Assembly (NCBI GenBank): GCA_023430825.1 | Contig: JAEYYL010000307.1 | Location: 1-8,684 of the forward strand | Length of the DNA stretch: 8,684 bases | Direction: 5' to 3' | DNA from: Verrucomicrobiota bacterium | GTDB taxonomy: Bacteria; Verrucomicrobiota; Verrucomicrobiia; Opitutales; Opitutaceae | Shown: positions 4,434-8,684 of the stretch, one piece after another | Layout of the letters: each line of letters opens with the position of its first letter | Position numbering within the stretch: the first letter of the stretch is position 1 | Made by a program: the position numbers and the translations under genes | Notes under the pieces: model-generated | The model's input: only the letters and a program-made list of their open reading frames with translations | The model's database searches: none | What the model was told of the DNA's origin: nothing

Positions 4434-6493
4434 CGGAGGGTGACTTCGCCGGTGAGGAGGATGCGGTTGGAGGCGGGACCGATGAGGAAGGTGTAAGTGT
4501 GCGGATCGGTGCGCCAGGCGCGGGCGGTGGTGTCCCAGTAGGCGAATTCTTTGGCGGTGAGGCGGAGGCGGACGACCTTGGTTTCGCCGGGTTGGAGTGT
4601 GACCTTGCTGAAACCCTTGAGTTCTTTCTCGGGGCGCGGGACGGCGGCGTGCGGGTCGCGGAGATAAATCTGCGCGATCTCGGAGCCGGCGACGGGGCCG
4701 GTGTTCGTAATAGTAAACTCGATACTGACGCGGCCCTCGAGTGGCATGAGCGCGGGGCTGATGCGGAGGTCGGCGTAGGCGAAGGTGGTGTAGGACAGGC
4801 CGTGGCCGAAGGCGTAGAGCGGCTCGATGCGCTGGTGGTCATACCAGCGGTAGCCGACGTAAATGCTTTCTGAATACACGACGTCGGTGACGCGGTGCGA
4901 CATGTCGTTGTCGTGGTCCCAGCCGACGTAGAGCTTTTCGCCGGCGGGGATGTAGCCATGGCCGGGCGAGTCCTCGAAGCGTTTTTCGATCGTGATCGGA
5001 AGTTTGCCGGAGGGGTTGGTTTCGCCGCAGAGGATTTCGGCGAGGGCGCGGTTGCCGATCTGGCCGGGATACCAGGCGTAAAGAATCGCGGCGGCGCGGT
5101 CGGCCCAGCCGGTCATCTGGATGCCGCCGCCGGTGTTGACGAGGATGACGGTGCGCGGGTTGAGCGAAACGGTGTGGACGATGCGCTGCTCTTCTTCGGG
5201 AGGGAGAGCGAACGGTCGGTCCCAGCCTTCGCTGTCGAGCGTGCCCGTGCTGAGGAGCACGACGTCGGCGGATTTCAGGTCGGCGTCGGTGGGCGCGGCG
5301 ACGTAATGCAGCGCGTCGCCGAAGGTGTCGCGGAGCGCGTCGAGGAGCGGGACGACGTTGTAGCCGTCGACCTCGGCGGAGCCGAGGCCGCGCGGGAGTT
5401 TTTCGACGAAGAGGCCGGTGAGGAGGATTTTCTTTTTTGCGGCGGAGTCGCGTCGGAGCGGGAGAACACCGTCGTTCTTGAGGAGCACGATGGCTTCGCG
5501 GGCGGTTTGGAGAGCGACCTGTTCGTGCTCGGGAAATTTGGCGGCGTAGTAGGGTTCGTGGGCGGGGCGGTCGTGGAGGCCCATGGCGATCGTGGTGCGC
5601 AGGATGCTTGTCGCCATGCGATCGATTTCGGGTTCGGTGAGCGTGCCGGCCTCGAGGAGGCGGTCGGCGTCGGCCTGGATGAATTTTTCGCCGGGCATCT
5701 CGAGGTCCTGTCCGGAGCGGACGATTTTTTCGGCGTCCCAGACGGACCACCAGTCGGTCATGACGAGCCATTTGTAGCCGAGCTCGTGGCGGAGGAGGTC
5801 GGTGATGACGGCGCGACTCTGGCCGCACCATTCGCCGCGGAAAAGATTGTAGGCGGTCATCACGGCCATCGCGCCGGCGTCGATGCCGGTTTTGAACGCG
5901 GGGAGATAGATCTCGTGGAGCGCGCGGTCGTCGATGAGCGAGTTGGAAGTGCGGCGGTAGTGGTCGGTTTCGTTGCCGATGAAATGTTTCAGCGTGGGGA
6001 TGGTGCCGGTGTCGAGGACGCCCGTGACGTAGCGTTCGACGATGCGCGAGGCGAGGTAGGGATCTTCGCCGAGATACTCGAAGTTCCGGCCGTATTGGGC
6101 GTGGCGATACAGGTTCATGCCCGGCCCGAGGAGGATGGCGATGCCGCCGGCGCGGCATTCCTCGCCGATGGCGCGGGCGTAGCGGTAGGCGAGGGAGGGA
6201 TTCCAGGTGGCGGCGAGGGCGAGCGGGTTGGGGAACGCGGTGGAGCGATCGAGGCGGGCGTTGACGTTGCGGCGGATGTTGATGCCGCCGCTGGCGTCGG
6301 ACATGTAGAGCTCGGGGATGCCGAGCTCGGGGTAGCCCTTGATGAAGAAGGTGGCGTGACCGGAGACGAGGCCGAGTTTTTGGGCGCGGGTCATCTTCGC
6401 GAGCACGGCGTCGGCGCGGGCGCCGGCGGCGTCGAAGCTGACGGGGGTTTTGAAGGACGGCTCGGAGAGGAGGGTGACGCTGGAGAAGAGCAT
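4430..6493 (-). CDS. Glycoside hydrolase family 3 protein (beta-glucosidase type)
   Basis: A 687-residue exo-acting beta-glycosidase of family GH3, which removes terminal non-reducing sugars from beta-linked oligosaccharides or glycosides. The N-terminal TIM-barrel domain (about 25-300) shows SDASGGINIR (65-74), GRNFEYLGEDPYLA (135-148), KHFIGNE (169-175) and the nucleophile D247 in VMTDWWSVWD. The second GH3 domain (about 330-550) holds the likely acid/base E422 in DSEGWDRPF, then NPSGKLPIT and GYRWYD. AFGHGLSYTTF (561-571) leads into the C-terminal fibronectin-III-like domain (about 585-675). Domain order and length are normal. No signal peptide is visible, so it is probably cytoplasmic and needs imported substrate. 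Sugar specificity (glucoside, xyloside or other) is not readable. The ATG at 6493 is preceded by pyrimidine-rich heptamers and no Shine-Dalgarno sequence. It is divergent from ettA and followed on the same strand, 247 bp later, by the ilv leader. Confidence 0.93.
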   Translation of the reverse strand: MLFSSVTLLSEPSFKTPVSFDAAGARADAVLAKMTRAQKLGLVSGHATFFIKGYPELGIPELYMSDASGGINIRRNVNARLDRSTAFPNPLALAATWNPSLAYRYARAIGEECRAGGIAILLGPGMNLYRHAQYGRNFEYLGEDPYLASRIVERYVTGVLDTGTIPTLKHFIGNETDHYRRTSNSLIDDRALHEIYLPAFKTGIDAGAMAVMTAYNLFRGEWCGQSRAVITDLLRHELGYKWLVMTDWWSVWDAEKIVRSGQDLEMPGEKFIQADADRLLEAGTLTEPEIDRMATSILRTTIAMGLHDRPAHEPYYAAKFPEHEQVALQTAREAIVLLKNDGVLPLRRDSAAKKKILLTGLFVEKLPRGLGSAEVDGYNVVPLLDALRDTFGDALHYVAAPTDADLKSADVVLLSTGTLDSEGWDRPFALPPEEEQRIVHTVSLNPRTVILVNTGGGIQMTGWADRAAAILYAWYPGQIGNRALAEILCGETNPSGKLPITIEKRFEDSPGHGYIPAGEKLYVGWDHDNDMSHRVTDVVYSESIYVGYRWYDHQRIEPLYAFGHGLSYTTFAYADLRISPALMPLEGRVSIEFTITNTGPVAGSEIAQIYLRDPHAAVPRPEKELKGFSKVTLQPGETKVVRLRLTAKEFAYWDTTARAWRTDPHTYTFLIGPASNRILLTGEVTLR

Positions 6494-6494
6494 G

Positions 6495-6515
6495 GGTGGA
6501 GGGACGGAGGACGGA
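6495..6515. repeat. Short heptamer run before the GH3 start codon
   Basis: Three 7-mers GGTGGAG, GGACGGA, GGACGGA directly precede the GH3 ATG, which reads leftward from 6493. Period and composition are like the other heptamer runs in the window but the run is short, so this assignment is tentative. It runs into the ~41-bp dispersed repeat at 6513. Confidence 0.4.
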
Positions 6516-6553
6516 TGGATTGCTTCGTCGGGGCGCTCCTCGCAATGACAGAA
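6513..6553 (+). repeat. ~41-bp dispersed repeat, copy 2
   Basis: It begins GGATGGATTGCTTCG and ends CAATGACAGAA, matching the minus-strand copy at 1401-1440 in about 36 of 41 columns. It sits in the divergent intergenic region between the glycosidase and ettA and is followed six bases later by the TCGGAG-centred palindrome. Confidence 0.75.
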
Positions 6554-6559
6554 AGGAAA

Positions 6560-6583
6560 GGGCGGGTCGGAGACCCGCCCTAC
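6560..6583. repeat. TCGGAG-centred palindrome, copy 2
   Basis: GGGCGGG (6560-6566), centre TCGGAGA, CCCGCCC (6574-6580), then TAC. One further A-T pair and the centre's TC/GA allow a 10-bp stem (6559-6568 with 6572-6581) and a 3-nt loop. It lies about 45 bp upstream of the ettA ATG, in its 5' leader or promoter region. No convincing promoter hexamers were found around it. Confidence 0.65.
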
Positions 6584-6625
6584 GGTGGGGTTGCGCGCGA
6601 GCGTGTAACCTACAAGGTCGGGCGC

Positions 6626-8314
6626 ATGGCCAAAGCCGACGAAGCTCCGAAGATCATTTTTTCCATGCTGGGCGTCTCGAAGAAGATCGAGCGCAAGGAA
6701 ATCCTCCGCGATATCTCGCTGTCGTTTTATTACGGCGCGAAGATCGGTGTGCTGGGTTTAAACGGTTCGGGGAAGTCGTCGCTGCTGCGGATCCTCGCGG
6801 GGCGCGACACGGAGATCGACGGGCGGCTGCATTTCGAGCCGGGCTACGACATCGGCATGCTGGAGCAGGAGCCGCAGTTGACGCCGGGATCGACGGTGCG
6901 CGCGTGCGTGGAGGAAGGCGTGAAGCATCTGACGGATCTCACGGCGGCGTATGACGCGACGTGGGACGAACTCAGCGCGGCGGAGACGGATGAGGCGAAG
7001 GACGCGATCGCGAACAAGCAGGCGGAGTTGCAGGACAAGATCGACGCGCTCGGCGCGTGGGATGTGGCGCCGCAGGTGGAGATGGCGATGGACGCGCTCC
7101 GGTGTCCGCCGGGCGACCAGCCGGTCGACAAGCTCTCCGGTGGCGAGCGCCGGCGGGTGGCGCTGGCGCGGTTGTTATTGAAGAAGCCGGCGATTTTACT
7201 GCTCGACGAGCCGACGAACCATTTGGACGCGGAGAGCGTGAACTGGCTGGAGCAGCATCTGGCGCGTTACGAGGGGACGGTGATCGCGGTGACGCACGAC
7301 CGGTATTTTTTGGACAACGTCGCGCAGTGGATTCTCGAGCTGTCGTTCGGGCACGGGATTCCGTGGAAGGGGAATTACTCGTCGTGGCTAGAGCAGAAGC
7401 AGCGGAAGCAGGCGGTGGAGCAGCGGACGGAGGACCGGCGGCAGAAGGCGATGGCGCGTGAACTGGAGTGGATTCGCTCGGGGGCGAAGGCGCGGCAGGC
7501 GAAGGGGCAGGCGCGCATCAATGCTTACGAGACGATGCTGAAGCAGAATGTGGCGGAGAAAGAGCGTGAATTCGAAATCATGATACCGCCGGGACCGCGG
7601 CTCGGGACGCTGGTGGTGGAGGCGAAGGACCTGGCGAAGAGTTACGGCGACAACGTTTTGTTCGAAGGCGTGAATTTTTCGCTGCCGCCGGGGGGGATCG
7701 TCGGCGTGATTGGGCCGAACGGCGCGGGCAAGACGACGCTGTTTCGCCTGATCACGGGCGCGGAGCAGGCGGATGGCGGAACATTGCGGGTGGGCGACAC
7801 GGTGAAGATCGCGCACGTGGACCAGTCGCGCGACTCGCTGCCGGACGGTGAAACGATCTGGCAGGCGATCAGTGGCGGGGAGGAGATCATGAAGCTGGCG
7901 AACCGGGAGGTGAACAGCCGCGCGTATTGCGCGCAGTTCGGTTTCACCGGCGCGGACCAGCAGAAAAAAGTCGGCGTGCTCTCGGGTGGGGAGCGGAATC
8001 GCGTGCACCTGGCGCGGCTGCTGAAGAGCGGGGCGAACCTGATCTTGCTGGACGAGCCCACGAACGATCTGGATGTGAACTCGATTCGCGCGCTGGAGGA
8101 AGGGTTGGAGAATTTTGCGGGGTGCGCGGTGGTGGTGTCGCACGACCGGTGGTTCCTGGATCGGGTCGCGACGCACATTCTGGCGTTCGAAGGCGAGAGC
8201 ACGGTGCACTGGTTCAACGGGAATTTCTCGGCGTATCACGAGGACTACAAACGTCGAAAGGGGAAGGACGCGGAGCAGCCGCATCGGGTGAAGTATCGGA
8301 AGCTGACGCGGTAA
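6626..8314 (+). CDS. ettA: ABC-F translation factor EttA (energy-dependent translational throttle A)
   Basis: A 562-residue soluble ABC-F ATPase with two nucleotide-binding domains and no membrane segments; EttA binds the ribosomal E site and tunes initiation and early elongation to the ATP/ADP ratio. Domain 1: Walker A GLNGSGKS (44-51), an arm insertion around 95-145, signature LSGGE (170-174), Walker B LLLDEPTNHLD (191-201), switch H224. The linker (about 245-320) carries KGNYSSWLEQK and ELEWIRSGAKARQAKGQARI, the charged P-site-tRNA-interacting motif typical of EttA. Domain 2: Walker A GPNGAGKT (363-370), LSGGE (452-456), Walker B aspartate and catalytic glutamate D476/E477, switch H506. 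All catalytic residues are present. The length fits E. coli EttA (about 555), and the short tail lacks the long C-terminal extensions of other ABC-F types. The ATG at 6626 gives the family N-terminus; a weak AAGG (6615-6618) lies upstream. The frame stays open far upstream, antisense to GH3, which is not coding. Confidence 0.95.
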   Translation: MAKADEAPKIIFSMLGVSKKIERKEILRDISLSFYYGAKIGVLGLNGSGKSSLLRILAGRDTEIDGRLHFEPGYDIGMLEQEPQLTPGSTVRACVEEGVKHLTDLTAAYDATWDELSAAETDEAKDAIANKQAELQDKIDALGAWDVAPQVEMAMDALRCPPGDQPVDKLSGGERRRVALARLLLKKPAILLLDEPTNHLDAESVNWLEQHLARYEGTVIAVTHDRYFLDNVAQWILELSFGHGIPWKGNYSSWLEQKQRKQAVEQRTEDRRQKAMARELEWIRSGAKARQAKGQARINAYETMLKQNVAEKEREFEIMIPPGPRLGTLVVEAKDLAKSYGDNVLFEGVNFSLPPGGIVGVIGPNGAGKTTLFRLITGAEQADGGTLRVGDTVKIAHVDQSRDSLPDGETIWQAISGGEEIMKLANREVNSRAYCAQFGFTGADQQKKVGVLSGGERNRVHLARLLKSGANLILLDEPTNDLDVNSIRALEEGLENFAGCAVVVSHDRWFLDRVATHILAFEGESTVHWFNGNFSAYHEDYKRRKGKDAEQPHRVKYRKLTR

Positions 8315-8335
8315 CCGCCGCCGCTGTCGCGGCGG
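8315..8335 (+). terminator. Hairpin directly after ettA
   Basis: CCGCCGC (8315-8321) and GCGGCGG (8329-8335) form a perfect 7-bp stem around a 7-nt loop, beginning at the base after the ettA TAA. No T-run follows, so this is at best a weak or Rho-assisted terminator. Confidence 0.4.
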
Positions 8336-8336
8336 A

Positions 8337-8364
8337 AGCTCCAAGGACCAAGCTCCAAGCTCCA
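8337..8364. repeat. Heptamer-repeat run after ettA
   Basis: Four consecutive 7-mers: AGCTCCA, AGGACCA, AGCTCCA, AGCTCCA, followed by degenerate remnants (GAGAAGA, TCCAGCC). Same period as the runs at 2460-2515 and 3860-3894, but with a different unit sequence. Confidence 0.7.
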
Positions 8365-8442
8365 GAGAAGATCCAGCCTTCAAGGTGGAAGATGGAGCGT
8401 CGCGGCAGGGCGCAAATCGGTTTTTAGGTGGCCGCGCCTCAG

Positions 8443-8523
8443 GCGTCGCTCCGCGACGCGTCAGGTCCAATCGGCATCCGTGGCTTGAAAGCCACGGCTC
8501 ACCTCGGTCCTCGCGATGCGAGG
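8443..8523. repeat. Three short palindromes in the ettA downstream gap
   Basis: This is the middle of a 301-base gene-free stretch (8315-8615). GCGTCGC (8443-8449) and GCGACGC (8453-8459) pair around TCC. CCGTGGCT (8478-8485) and AGCCACGG (8490-8497) pair around TGAA. CCTCGC (8509-8514) and GCGAGG (8518-8523) pair around GAT. All three stems are perfect. None is followed by a T-tract. The remainder of the gap (8524-8590) shows nothing I can assign. Confidence 0.5.
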
Positions 8524-8615
8524 AAGCTTGGCTCCTGTTTTCTGATGCGCCCCGTGACGGCGGTCGGAGGAAGTTCGCGCTGGCGGAGTGGGAGAGGAGA
8601 CGCATTAGTGGGGGC

Positions 8616-8684
8616 ATGAGTTCATACCCCTTGAATCGTCGTGAGTTTGTGCGGAATGCGTCGTTGGCGGCCGCGGGCCTGGCG
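8616..8684 (+). CDS. Start of a Tat-exported protein (3' end outside window)
   Basis: Only the first 23 codons are present: ATG at 8616, no stop before the window edge. The peptide begins MSSYPLNRREFVRNASLAAAGLA. The twin arginines R8-R9 within NRREFVR followed by an Ala/Leu-rich stretch form a classic twin-arginine translocation signal, so the folded product is probably exported, often with a bound cofactor. In similar bacteria such leaders commonly precede Gfo/Idh/MocA-type oxidoreductases, sulfatases and DUF1501 proteins, but the mature domain is not visible and no family can be assigned. A purine-rich GGAGAGGAGA (8591-8600) lies 15 bases before the ATG, and GGGG (8611-8614) is closer. It runs in the same direction as ettA after a 301-base repeat-filled gap, so it probably has its own promoter. 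Confidence 0.75.
   Translation, partial: MSSYPLNRREFVRNASLAAAGLA

Noticed and set aside
4895..6625. Very long open plus-strand frame upstream of ettA, antisense to the glycosidase
   Set aside because: It is fused in frame to ettA only because GC-rich DNA has few stops. The GH3 motifs on the opposite strand are unmistakable and ettA has its own family-typical N-terminus at 6626.
6494..6625. Search for clear divergent promoters between GH3 and ettA
   Set aside because: The gap is largely occupied by repeats; TTGCTT and TGTAAC-like hexamers are not at acceptable spacing, so no promoter is called.

Overview
This is a GC-rich chromosomal segment. Its genes have mostly G or C in third codon positions, and intergenic gaps are short and packed with palindromes and short-period repeats. 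No gene is a firm taxonomic marker. The gene set and the 7-bp-period degenerate repeats that invade coding sequence remind me of Verrucomicrobiota (Opitutaceae-like genomes); this is inference, not proof. I see no tRNA, rRNA, CRISPR array, phage gene or transposase gene.

Layout. 1-492 (+): 3' part of an unrecognised gene, cut by the window edge. 532-1293 (-): TauE/SafE-family (YfcA-like) membrane permease, convergent with the first gene across a GC-rich hairpin. 1294-1708: gene-free mosaic of repeats and hairpins. 1709-4182 (-): a complete branched-chain amino-acid operon read leftward, consisting of a 30-residue valine-rich leader peptide (4090-4182), a strong intrinsic terminator (4031-4062), ilvB (2040-3980) and ilvN (1709-2053, overlapping ilvB by 14 nt). 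4430-6493 (-): GH3 beta-glucosidase-type glycosidase. 6626-8314 (+): EttA-type ABC-F translation factor, divergent from the glycosidase. 8315-8615: gene-free repeat/hairpin region. 8616-8684 (+): start of a gene encoding a twin-arginine signal peptide, cut by the window edge.

The main discovery is a transcription attenuator in front of ilvBN. The leader peptide contains VVLTVVVVVV and is followed by mutually exclusive 1:2, 2:3 (antiterminator) and 3:4 (terminator) RNA pairings that can all be read from the sequence. IlvB and IlvN resemble enterobacterial acetohydroxy acid synthase I (AHAS I), and the leader resembles that operon's IvbL peptide. Starvation for charged Val-tRNA (perhaps also Leu-tRNA) would stall the ribosome on the Val run, free the antiterminator and switch on ilvBN.

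The second theme is repeat invasion. ilvB carries two in-frame insertions relative to the AHAS I family as I remember it: a 63-nt block of degenerate heptamers just before the thiamine-diphosphate GDG motif, and a perfect 34-bp AT-rich palindrome in a linker. Related heptamer runs lie upstream of the alternative ilvB ATG, upstream of the glycosidase ATG and after ettA. A ~41-bp repeat occurs twice in the window in opposite orientation, and two palindromes share a centre and tail but have different, internally compensated arms.
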